The notes below the pieces were generated by a model. It ran no database searches. It saw only the letters and a program-made list of their open reading frames with translations, and was not told where the DNA came from. From Flavobacteriales bacterium (lineage in GTDB: Bacteria > Bacteroidota > Bacteroidia > Flavobacteriales_D > Sanyastnellaceae), in NCBI GenBank assembly GCA_028823435.1, contig JAPKBK010000009.1, positions 1 through 18,252 on the forward strand: DNA of 18,252 bases, given 5' to 3'. Made by a program: the position numbers and the translations under genes. Positions 8,068 through 14,916 of this stretch are shown piece after piece; positions within the stretch are counted from its first letter, which is position 1, and the number at the start of each line of letters is the position of its first letter.

Positions 8068-8256
8068 ATGAATACACAGGATATCATATACCCAATAGGT
8101 CAGTTCGTTTCTTGGACGATTGAAAACTTACTTGAACCTTTAATGGACCCCTTCAATGCAGGCGTCATTATTCTCGGTCTTGTTGCGCTAGTCGTTTGGC
8201 TTAAAGTGCTCAACGGATATGTGGTAAAGGCAAAAGCTGAGGGCAAGGCCCCTTGA
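8068..8256 (+). CDS. Small single-pass membrane protein (possibly DUF6341-like)
   Basis: A 62-residue protein and the only plus-strand gene. Residues 1-30 are mildly amphipathic (IGQFVSWTIENLLEPLMDPF), residues about 33-48 form one membrane helix (VIILGLVALVVWLKVL), and the tail is basic (KAKAEGKAP). The layout, an aromatic amphipathic start, an FxxPLD-like LLEPLMDPF, one helix and a short polar tail, recalls the small Flavobacteriia family DUF6341 that I remember being found near purD or upp. That match is from memory and uncertain. Support for coding is the TAAATTTG element 18 nt upstream, the position filling the gap between a divergent and a convergent gene with no overlap, and a sequence that makes sense as a membrane protein. 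It converges on purD, whose stop is 21 nt away. There is no recognisable Shine-Dalgarno sequence. Function is unknown. Confidence 0.72.
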   Translation: MNTQDIIYPIGQFVSWTIENLLEPLMDPFNAGVIILGLVALVVWLKVLNGYVVKAKAEGKAP

Positions 8257-8258
8257 TC

Positions 8259-8280
8259 TAACCAGTCGTGCGAACGGTTA
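8259..8280. terminator. Imperfect inverted repeat between convergent genes; weak terminator candidate
   Basis: TAACC and GGTTA arms (5 bp) enclose a two-position mismatch and an inner TCG/CGA stem, giving a 22-nt hairpin between the stop of the small membrane gene and purD, and including the purD stop codon. It sits where a shared bidirectional terminator would be expected. Neither strand has a T-run after it, so an intrinsic terminator is doubtful. Confidence 0.3.
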
Positions 8281-9573
8281 GCTGACCTTAATGAGTACAT
8301 CTTGACCGATATCTTTCCGGTACTGTTTTTCGCTGAAATCTATTGATTCGGCTAACTTGTAACTTCGCTCCAAGGCCTGTTCGAGACCATTTCCCAGACC
8401 AGTGCATGCGATAACCCTTCCTCCATCGGAGACAACTTTCCCTCTTTTCTTTGTTGTTCCTGAGTGAAAAATCAAGCCTTCATTTTCTCTCATGGGCGTT
8501 TCAAGACCTTTAATGTGAACCCCCTTCTTATAGCCTCCTGGATATCCACCAGACGTTAACATGACTGTGGCTGCAGCCTTGTCCTCTATTTGTAGGTCGT
8601 ATTCACTTAAAAGCCCTGAACCCAAACTGTCGAATAAGTGAAGAAGATCACTTTTGAGTAGAGGCAATATTACCTCAGATTCAGGGTCCCCAAGTCGACA
8701 GTTGTATTCTACGACGTATGGATCGCTCCCCACTTTCATGAGCCCGATAAAAATGAATCCATTATATGGGATATTGTCCTTTTTAAGTCCCTTAATCGTA
8801 GGGATAATGATTTGGTTTAGGGTTTTTTCATGAAATTCGGCGTCTACAAAAGGGACAGGACTTATCGCTCCCATGCCACCAGTGTTCGGACCCACATCTC
8901 CTTCGCTTACTCTCTTGTAATCCTTTGCGGAAGGCAGAATTCGGTATGCCTCACCATCTGTTACAATGAATGAACTCACCTCTATGCCATCCATAAATTG
9001 CTCAATCACTACTTTAGATCCAGCTTCTCCGAAAGCTGCATTTTCTAACATGTCTTCAAGACATTTTTGAGCTTCCTCAATGCTCTCTGTGATGATCACC
9101 CCTTTTCCAGCGGCCAAACCATCCGCTTTAATGACATATGGTGGTTTTCTTTTGTCAAGATATGAAATGGCCTCTTGAAGTTGCCCAGAAGAAAAACTTG
9201 CATAAGCCGCAGTAGGAATGTTATGTCTCACCATAAATGCCTTTGCAAAATCTTTAGAACCTTCTAGCATCGCACCCGCTTTCGGAGGTCCAACGACAGT
9301 CAGGTTTTTATGCTTGTCAGACGTTTGGAAATAATCCACGATTCCCGCCACTAAAGGAGCTTCAGGTCCTACAACAAGCATGCTGATATCATTCCGGCGG
9401 ATAAAGCGGTCAATCGCTTTAAAATCCATAGGGTCGATAGGCACATTTGTAGCGACCTGTTCTGTTCCAGCATTCCCTGGTGCTACATAAAGTAATGACA
9501 GCAATGAGCTTTGCGCTAGTTTCCATGCCATGGCATGTTCGCGGCCACCCGAACCTAATAATAGAATATTCAT
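8278..9573 (-). CDS. purD: Phosphoribosylamine-glycine ligase
   Basis: PurD joins phosphoribosylamine and glycine with ATP to form glycinamide ribonucleotide, the second step of de novo purine synthesis. The 431 residues from the ATG at 9573 match the family. Visible are MNILLLGSGGREHAMAWKL (1-19), VVGPEAPLVAGIVDYF (67-82), the ATP-grasp segment VIKADGLAAGKGVII (147-161), DYKRVSEGDVGPNTGGMGA (218-236) and the signature EYNCRLGDPESEV (289-301). The reading frame stays open for 20 codons upstream to 9633, but that extension has no family similarity, and the GSGGREHA motif normally begins within a few residues of the start. A promoter-like element lies just before this start. It lies 156 nt downstream of the ligase-like gene in the same direction. 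purQ is also in the window, but in the other gene block. Very sure. Confidence 0.97.
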   Translation of the reverse strand: MNILLLGSGGREHAMAWKLAQSSLLSLLYVAPGNAGTEQVATNVPIDPMDFKAIDRFIRRNDISMLVVGPEAPLVAGIVDYFQTSDKHKNLTVVGPPKAGAMLEGSKDFAKAFMVRHNIPTAAYASFSSGQLQEAISYLDKRKPPYVIKADGLAAGKGVIITESIEEAQKCLEDMLENAAFGEAGSKVVIEQFMDGIEVSSFIVTDGEAYRILPSAKDYKRVSEGDVGPNTGGMGAISPVPFVDAEFHEKTLNQIIIPTIKGLKKDNIPYNGFIFIGLMKVGSDPYVVEYNCRLGDPESEVILPLLKSDLLHLFDSLGSGLLSEYDLQIEDKAAATVMLTSGGYPGGYKKGVHIKGLETPMRENEGLIFHSGTTKKRGKVVSDGGRVIACTGLGNGLEQALERSYKLAESIDFSEKQYRKDIGQDVLIKVS

Positions 9574-9579
9574 AGTTAA

Positions 9580-9610
9580 CAAAGCTAACTGGTAGCCTGA
9601 CATACACCAA
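9580..9610 (-). promoter_or_regulatory. Promoter-like element directly before purD
   Basis: Read on the minus strand, TTG (9610-9608) is followed after 20 nt by TAGCTTTG (9587-9580), a full match to the Bacteroidota TTG-N19-21-TAnnTTTG promoter. The ATG at 9573 follows after only 6 nt, so transcription would begin almost at the start codon. The remaining part of the 156-nt gap (9611-9729) shows no further feature I can support. Confidence 0.4.
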
Positions 9611-9729
9611 CCTACTTTTTCCACACAAAACACACACTTACCACTAAGAGCGAATTGTCGTTCGATATTTAAACAGGAATCATCTGGGGCACTGTGGAGG
9701 CTGTCCTGTAACGAATTATCACTTTGGCC

Positions 9730-11352
9730 TTATTCGATTTTATCTGAATTTGGCGCAAGCTTAAATGTATTCGTAGAAATAAAACCTAACTTGTCAACAT
9801 CAGGTTTTAACGACGACCTCTCTTTAGAGTCGTTCATCGAGAAAAGGACCAAAGCAAATACTGCAAAAGTCACGCCTGCTTGCGTCTCGAGAGTGTCTTC
9901 AGCCAAGCAAGAAACAACAACCATCCACCAAGCTAACCTTCCCAATGACAACCATTCACGGTCCCTTTTCCAAGAAGCAATTAAAACGAGGATCCATAAG
10001 GTTAAGGCAATGAAGCCACTCGCGACCCACCAAGCGAGATATTGATTGTGTGTTCGCTTTCTGAATTGAGGGTCCAAAGGTGTATCAAGTTCGATATATG
10101 CCTGTTGATATGCTTCAGGGAGGTCGCCAGTCCCAACCCCAAATAGAGAATTAACGATTCCGTTATTCAATGCGATATGAAGCCCAGTTTTCAGGTAAAC
10201 CCACCGTTGAGTCACAGAATTGCCACTCGGGTTCCCATCATCCATCCAGTTACCCACCTCATACCTCAATACATCAAGGCGGCGATTCATTCCCGATTTG
10301 TGATGTGAAACTGCAGAAGGCTTTCCTTGTTCAATCGCACGAATATCCTCCTCGGTTAACCCTTGAATTGCGAGACCATCTTTGGGGAGATTTAACGAGG
10401 TAAGGTAACGGGTAAGCGTTGTTTTGAGGGAATGCCCCATATTATCTGGCCCGTCAAAAAGAAAATCACTCCTTTTATTCCACGCTATCCGTGCCTCATC
10501 CCAGGCCAGGAAATTCCAAACTTTATATCCATTTTCATCAAGAAATCGGTCTTGATGGTGGGTGTAAGGAGCTCCCCATTCAGTGTGAGTGGGAAGTTGA
10601 GAGGGTTGTGGCGATGGGCGTAAGGTTTGAACGAGAAGTATGATTCCTACGAACGAGATGGCCCCACCCACAAGGATGACTAGCCTGAGCGAGCGTTTCA
10701 TCCAATACTGTATCATTCCGAAAAACGTCGCAAACACGAACATGAGGCACCCAGTAACAGATTGGGTTTGCCATATATAAAGCATAGCGACGACAGCGTA
10801 TAAGATGGCAGGTGCGATAAGGTGATGCTTTTTAAGACTATAAATGAGAAGTCCACCCCATCCTAAAGAGAGTAGGATGCCCATTCTAATATGAGAAATG
10901 AAGGGTGACCATTCACTTGAATGAAGGGACTCACCAGCAGATATTTTCCACCATCCCAACACCAGGCCTGCGATTGCAGACGCTGAAATAGAAAAGACAA
11001 ACACAGACAGAATTCGAGGGAGCCATGTGTTTGGATTCCAACGAATCGTCATAAGCGCAGTAGTGACAATTAAAATGGGCAGCTTGATTTGCAATGTCAT
11101 GAGCCCTTCGCTAAGGTTGTCCGTCCAAAGGAGCCCCGCGACATGCCAAACATAAAGACCTGCCATGGCTCCGGTAAGAAGCTTGTTTGTGGGCGTAATT
11201 AAGGAGCGATTGACAGCGGCAACGACCCATGCTAGCGCAATGAGTCCCGTCCCGAAACTCGTCCCGAAGGGTGACCAAGGAATTGACGCCAACGTAATTA
11301 GCAACCCTAGAGCCAGGATTTTCTCGCTTATCGAAGCAGCCTTTGACCCCAT
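9730..11352 (-). CDS. O-antigen ligase/polymerase-like membrane protein (Wzy_C family)
   Basis: A 540-residue polytopic inner-membrane protein of the O-antigen ligase/Wzy superfamily, which transfers or polymerises lipid-linked glycans on the periplasmic side. About nine hydrophobic segments occupy residues 11-242 (for example 11-27, 32-49, 88-104, 112-135, 153-172, 177-194, 221-242). A large periplasmic loop (about 246-382) follows, then segments near 442-461, 472-488 and 490-506. Family hallmarks are the loop sequence RYLTSLNLPKDG...LTEEDIRAIEQGKP, the R383-W start of the Wzy_C block, LFGVGTGD (403-410) and RTHNQYLAWW (433-442). No glycosyltransferase or sugar-nucleotide genes are adjacent, so ligase and polymerase cannot be told apart. 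Its ATG directly abuts the protease stop (TAAATG), implying translational coupling. The last 35 residues are polar and presumably cytoplasmic. Confidence 0.85.
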   Translation of the reverse strand: MGSKAASISEKILALGLLITLASIPWSPFGTSFGTGLIALAWVVAAVNRSLITPTNKLLTGAMAGLYVWHVAGLLWTDNLSEGLMTLQIKLPILIVTTALMTIRWNPNTWLPRILSVFVFSISASAIAGLVLGWWKISAGESLHSSEWSPFISHIRMGILLSLGWGGLLIYSLKKHHLIAPAILYAVVAMLYIWQTQSVTGCLMFVFATFFGMIQYWMKRSLRLVILVGGAISFVGIILLVQTLRPSPQPSQLPTHTEWGAPYTHHQDRFLDENGYKVWNFLAWDEARIAWNKRSDFLFDGPDNMGHSLKTTLTRYLTSLNLPKDGLAIQGLTEEDIRAIEQGKPSAVSHHKSGMNRRLDVLRYEVGNWMDDGNPSGNSVTQRWVYLKTGLHIALNNGIVNSLFGVGTGDLPEAYQQAYIELDTPLDPQFRKRTHNQYLAWWVASGFIALTLWILVLIASWKRDREWLSLGRLAWWMVVVSCLAEDTLETQAGVTFAVFALVLFSMNDSKERSSLKPDVDKLGFISTNTFKLAPNSDKIE

Positions 11353-13047
11353 TTAATATCCAAGGATTTCGAGATACTCGCCACTTTCTAGTTTTGAAAC
11401 AGCTTCTTTGGCAACGTCGTCATTGGGTAACAAATGGCGAAATACGCCCGATGTATTTGCTGTATGGTAAATAAGTTCTTCTGTCAGTGCTTCTCGAATT
11501 TCTATTTCGTACTTATTTAGATCTGCATTAAGGTTTGGTTTGGACACGTTATCTAAACGGGTGATTAAATCAGCATGAGATGCGAGCGTCCCATCTTCTT
11601 CCATCGCGTCCTCAAGTAATTCTACGATATGTTTTGTTTTAGGTTCGTATGGAAAGTCTCGCCCATTTGTTTCAAGTAATTCCGAAGAGAATTCATCATT
11701 CATAAATTGCATAAAAGCGTCCCACTGCGTCCCACTGATTTCAAAAGATTCGGGATCTAAATTGTACGCTTCTCCACCTGAGTTGATTTCATTGACAGCG
11801 AAATCAAATAAAACGCCACTGCCCAAAATTCCCGACAGGACATAGTTTAATTTTTCGACATTTATTTCTAGATCGGGGACAACACCTCGACCCTCGATGA
11901 CAGGACGACCATTTTTTGTGTAAAATGTCTGAAGTGTAGAGTCTGCCTGAATTGTAGCATCCCCTAAATCATCACGGTCGCCATAAAGTAGTCTTTGTAC
12001 ACATCTCCCACTCGCTGTATAGTATTTGGCGACAGTAATTTTAATGCGTGACCCATAGGCCAACTTTTTTGTTTGCTGAACAAGGCCTTTTCCAAAACTT
12101 TCCTGACCCACAATCAATGCTCGGTCTAGATCTTGCAAAGTCCCTGCAACAATTTCTGACGCAGAAGCGCTCTTATTGTCGATGAGAATCGCCAGTGGAA
12201 TGTTGGGAAGTAAGGCTTTGCTTTGGGTGCTGTAATTGTTGTTCCATTCAGGGGTTTTGCCTTTCATTGACACGACTTCTTCCCCCTTGGGTACAAATAA
12301 GTTTACAATGCTTACTGCCTCACGTAACAAACCACCTCCATTTCCACGAAGATCAAATACGATTTGTTTTGCGCCCATCGAATCAGTGAGTTGTATGAGC
12401 GCCTTTCGCACTTCTATTGTGGCAGTTCGTGTAAACTTACTTAGAATAAGGTAGCCTGTAGAATCACTGATCATTCCGTAATATGGGACGTCAGGTGTTT
12501 TAATTTTTTCACGCGTGAGTGTGATGTCGAGGAGATCTAACTCCCCAGAGCGCTGAACACCTAGCAGAATCTCTGTTCCCGAAGTGCCTTTAATCAGCTC
12601 TCCAATTTTACGCATGTCGAGGTGTGAGATTGTTTGGCCTTCGATTTCCATCACATTATCCCCAAGTTTTAACCCGCCTTTTTCAGCGGGAGAGTTTTCC
12701 TTGATGTCCACAATATAGAATGTGCCATCCCAACGCTCATCTAATGCCAAGCCGACTCCGCCATATTCTCCTGTAGACATGAACCTGACATCCTCCATCC
12801 TAGATTCTGGATAATATCGTGTATAGGGGTCAAGAGAGAGCAACATCGCATCGATACCTGTTTGCATTAAGTCGCCCGGAGACAATGGGTCGACATAAAA
12901 GATATTTAATTCCCGAAAAGCCGAGTTTAAAATCTCAAGCTGCTTAGACATTTCAAAATAATCTTCTTTAATGGGAAGGCGTAAAGAAATCAATGCCGCA
13001 CCTATAATAGTAAAAGCGATTAAGGTGCTCTTTCGGAATTTATTCAT
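11353..13047 (-). CDS. ctpA: C-terminal processing peptidase, S41 family
   Basis: A 564-residue periplasmic tail-specific protease. Residues 7-24 form one membrane helix or uncleaved signal anchor. Residues about 92-175 are the PDZ domain (STGEYGGVGLAL ... GGLKLGDNVMEIEG), which binds substrate C-termini. The S41 core follows: FDLRGNGGGLL (231-241), then the serine/lysine centre S295 in NKSASASEIVAGTL and K320 in QESFGKGLVQ, with Q324 as the usual third residue. The 25-residue Ser-Lys distance equals that in E. coli Prc. The C-terminal 150 residues are helical and of the length common in Bacteroidota homologues. The start is 2 nt after the rnpA stop and the stop abuts the next gene, so it is mid-operon. 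The rnpA-S41 order is, as far as I recall, common in Bacteroidota. The substrate is unknown. Confidence 0.95.
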   Translation of the reverse strand: MNKFRKSTLIAFTIIGAALISLRLPIKEDYFEMSKQLEILNSAFRELNIFYVDPLSPGDLMQTGIDAMLLSLDPYTRYYPESRMEDVRFMSTGEYGGVGLALDERWDGTFYIVDIKENSPAEKGGLKLGDNVMEIEGQTISHLDMRKIGELIKGTSGTEILLGVQRSGELDLLDITLTREKIKTPDVPYYGMISDSTGYLILSKFTRTATIEVRKALIQLTDSMGAKQIVFDLRGNGGGLLREAVSIVNLFVPKGEEVVSMKGKTPEWNNNYSTQSKALLPNIPLAILIDNKSASASEIVAGTLQDLDRALIVGQESFGKGLVQQTKKLAYGSRIKITVAKYYTASGRCVQRLLYGDRDDLGDATIQADSTLQTFYTKNGRPVIEGRGVVPDLEINVEKLNYVLSGILGSGVLFDFAVNEINSGGEAYNLDPESFEISGTQWDAFMQFMNDEFSSELLETNGRDFPYEPKTKHIVELLEDAMEEDGTLASHADLITRLDNVSKPNLNADLNKYEIEIREALTEELIYHTANTSGVFRHLLPNDDVAKEAVSKLESGEYLEILGY

Positions 13048-13049
13048 AG

Positions 13050-13448
13050 TTATGACTTTTCAATAGGGTCATCGATTAATACGTCGATAATCTTTCTAAT
13101 GTTGTTCTGACATGCTTCGAAGGTCGGAATTTCTCTGCCGATATAGATAAAAACCAAGGCTCTTTGTGGGTCCCCTGCAGACCAACCCACCAAAAGTCGG
13201 TGTTTTTCTAACCGCCAAGCTTCTCGGAGAAGGCGTTTGATGCGATTTCGATCAACCGCACGTTTAAATCGTCGTTTGCTTACTGTAGTTGCGACTTGAT
13301 ATGGAAATGGCGCGTCAAAAGAGCTGTGTGTATACCGAACCAATATAGACGCAGCCTTGAGTTTCTCACCTTCTGCGAATGCTCTATCTAAAACGATCAC
13401 GCTTTTTAAACGTTCGTTTTTTCCAAATGTGTTTCTAGATTGCCCCAT
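13050..13448 (-). CDS. rnpA: Ribonuclease P protein component
   Basis: RnpA is the small basic protein that binds RNase P RNA and the 5' leader of pre-tRNAs. The 132 residues begin, as usual, with a TFGKNERLKS block (7-16). The RNR signature is clear at 61-79: FKRAVDRNRIKRLLREAWR. ALVFIYIGREIPTFE (97-111) and a C-terminal helix complete the alpha-beta fold. The C-terminus is more acidic than in many homologues. It lies 17 nt downstream of hemD and 2 nt upstream of the protease start. It is not beside rpmH or dnaA, the classical location, which fits what I know of Bacteroidota. The start codon lies in a small hairpin loop (separate entry). Very sure. Confidence 0.95.
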   Translation of the reverse strand: MGQSRNTFGKNERLKSVIVLDRAFAEGEKLKAASILVRYTHSSFDAPFPYQVATTVSKRRFKRAVDRNRIKRLLREAWRLEKHRLLVGWSAGDPQRALVFIYIGREIPTFEACQNNIRKIIDVLIDDPIEKS

Positions 13449-13455
13449 TTGGGCA
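13441..13455 (-). promoter_or_regulatory. Hairpin presenting the rnpA start codon in its loop
   Basis: On the mRNA-like strand TGCCC, loop AAATG, GGGCA. The stem is 5 bp, four of them G-C, and the loop ends with the rnpA ATG. It could limit initiation when unfolded ribosomes do not arrive from hemD, whose stop is 17 nt upstream. It could also arise by chance at this size. Folding and function are inferred. Confidence 0.3.
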
Positions 13456-13465
13456 CAAGATAACC

Positions 13466-14212
13466 TCAGGACTTGCCTTTCATATACTGTTCAATCGCCA
13501 TTGTCATCGATGGCGCCTTTGCAGTCGGTGCATTAATGTCAATTCTAAGCCCAGCATTCTCAGCTGCTTTAGAGGTTGTCGGTCCGAAAGTAGCGATTTT
13601 TGTTTCGCCTTGCTCGAATTCAGGGAAGTTCTTAAGTAATGACTCTATTCCGCTCGGGCTGAAAAAGACAAGCAAATCGTATTTGACATCTGTTAAATCG
13701 CTCAAATCAGAACAAACCGTTCTGTACATACACGCTTGGCTATAATCCACACCTAAATCATCAAGTGCATCAGGTATTGATGCTTTCAGAAGGTCAGAAC
13801 ATGGAAGGAGAAACTTCTCTTTTTTATGCTTTTTCAGTATCGTCGTGAGTTCAGCAAAACGAACTTGACCATGAAAGATTTTTCGCTTCCGATATACAAC
13901 GTACTTCTGCAAATAATAGGCAGTGCTTTCACTAATGCAAAAGTACTTTAACGAAGTAGGCACCTCATATCTCGTCTCTTCCGCCATTCTGAAGAAATGA
14001 TCAACAGCCATGCGAGAGGTTAAGATGATCCCTGTGTATTCGGATAGATCTAAACGTTGTTTTCTAAATTCTTTTACTTCTATCGCCTCAACATGGATAA
14101 AAGGACGGAAATCAACAGTCACTTTCATGTTTTTGGCTAAATCGAAATACGGGCTCTTTTCCGTAATCGGTTTTGGCTGAGAGATAAGAATAGTCTTTAT
14201 CTTCTTTTTCAT
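13466..14212 (-). CDS. hemD: Uroporphyrinogen-III synthase
   Basis: HemD closes and inverts ring D of hydroxymethylbilane to give uroporphyrinogen III, the branch point to haem, sirohaem and cobalamin. From the ATG at 14212 the protein has 248 residues. It matches the Bacteroidota HemD pattern: KTILISQPKP (6-15), VDFRPFIHVEAIE (33-45), IILTSRMAVDHFFRMAEE (62-79), YLQKYVVYRKRKIFHG (100-115), YDLLVFFSPSGIESLLKNFP (178-197) and IATFGPTTSKAAENAGLRI (206-224), ending with PSMTMAIEQY. The frame is open upstream to 14386, but those 58 codons lie inside the DUF4271 gene and have no family similarity, so the shorter start is chosen. That start is 14 nt after the DUF4271 stop. Other haem genes are not in the window. 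Sure of identity, despite the family's low general conservation. Confidence 0.93.
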   Translation of the reverse strand: MKKKIKTILISQPKPITEKSPYFDLAKNMKVTVDFRPFIHVEAIEVKEFRKQRLDLSEYTGIILTSRMAVDHFFRMAEETRYEVPTSLKYFCISESTAYYLQKYVVYRKRKIFHGQVRFAELTTILKKHKKEKFLLPCSDLLKASIPDALDDLGVDYSQACMYRTVCSDLSDLTDVKYDLLVFFSPSGIESLLKNFPEFEQGETKIATFGPTTSKAAENAGLRIDINAPTAKAPSMTMAIEQYMKGKS

Positions 14213-14226
14213 TGCGTGTGAGTTGT

Positions 14227-14901
14227 TCAATCTCCTAATAGCATGGTCATTATAAATTGAATAATGATTAATACCGGTAGGATTTCGAGGGCGCAAAGAT
14301 AGACAATTCTCCACCAAAAATGAGGTAATCGCCGTTTTGATGTCTGAAACACCCTCCAAAAGCGACACAAAGTCCAACCTCCCCATGTGAGTATAAATAC
14401 TTCTAAACCTAAAAGCGATAGCAATTGGGGCAACAACGAAAAGACAATAGCAAGTGCTCCAACGGTTGCCGACAGCCAGGTTCTTAAGTGACGATCAATA
14501 TCGATTTGGTCTTTGGATATTAATTGGGTCCTTTGAAAAAGGCTCAAGATCCATTGGGTAAATAACCGATATGACAAAGTTACGGTGCCTAAGGCACTTC
14601 CAATCGCCAGTGTTTTATAGATAGGGAAGTTGATTTCCAAAGCTGTAACACACCCCAATGACATCGTAGTCACAGCAATGACACCCAGCAAATGCGCAAT
14701 AATGACGCCCCCAGTTCTGGGTGCTTCATCCGCACTTCTTTGCCAAATCCTTCGCACATCAATCAATACCCACCCAGCGAGCCTCCATTCTCGAGGAAAA
14801 CCATGCCTAAGCCACATGAGTAAAATTCCGATGACAAGTGACAGTATGAATAAGACAAGCAAGGGGGTGTCTAGGTGATTTATTTCGATGCCTTCATACA
14901 T
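14227..14901 (-). CDS. DUF4271 family membrane protein
   Basis: An integral membrane protein of 224 residues from the ATG at 14901. An upstream in-frame TTG at 14910 is also possible but less likely. Several hydrophobic segments are visible: near the start (LLVLFILSLVIGILLMWL), then VIIAHLLGVIAVTTMSL, a central pair, ATVGALAIVFSLLPQLLSLL, and a C-terminal pair. The C-terminal sequence RIVYLCALEILPVLIIIQFI carries the YLC-LEILP signature of DUF4271, a Bacteroidota family I recall as typically sitting next to hemD, as here. Function is unknown. It begins 15 nt after the lamin-tail protein stop and ends 14 nt before hemD, so it belongs to the same operon. A membrane link to haem precursor handling or to cell-envelope assembly is speculation from location only. 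Confidence 0.85.
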   Translation of the reverse strand: MYEGIEINHLDTPLLVLFILSLVIGILLMWLRHGFPREWRLAGWVLIDVRRIWQRSADEAPRTGGVIIAHLLGVIAVTTMSLGCVTALEINFPIYKTLAIGSALGTVTLSYRLFTQWILSLFQRTQLISKDQIDIDRHLRTWLSATVGALAIVFSLLPQLLSLLGLEVFILTWGGWTLCRFWRVFQTSKRRLPHFWWRIVYLCALEILPVLIIIQFIMTMLLGD

Positions 14902-14916
14902 ATGTTGCAATTTCCA

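Noticed and set aside
9574..9633. 20-codon N-terminal extension of purD
   Set aside because: The GSGGREHA motif normally begins a few residues after the start, and the extension has no family similarity.
9611..9729. Possible purine riboswitch or small RNA upstream of purD
   Set aside because: I see no conserved aptamer core and no strong hairpin plus T-run; only the promoter-like element near the start is supportable.
14213..14386. 58-codon N-terminal extension of hemD
   Set aside because: It overlaps the coding end of DUF4271 in another frame, and HemD homologues begin at the KTILISQPKP block.
14902..14910. TTG start three codons upstream for DUF4271
   Set aside because: An ATG follows at 14901, and nothing in the sequence favours the TTG.
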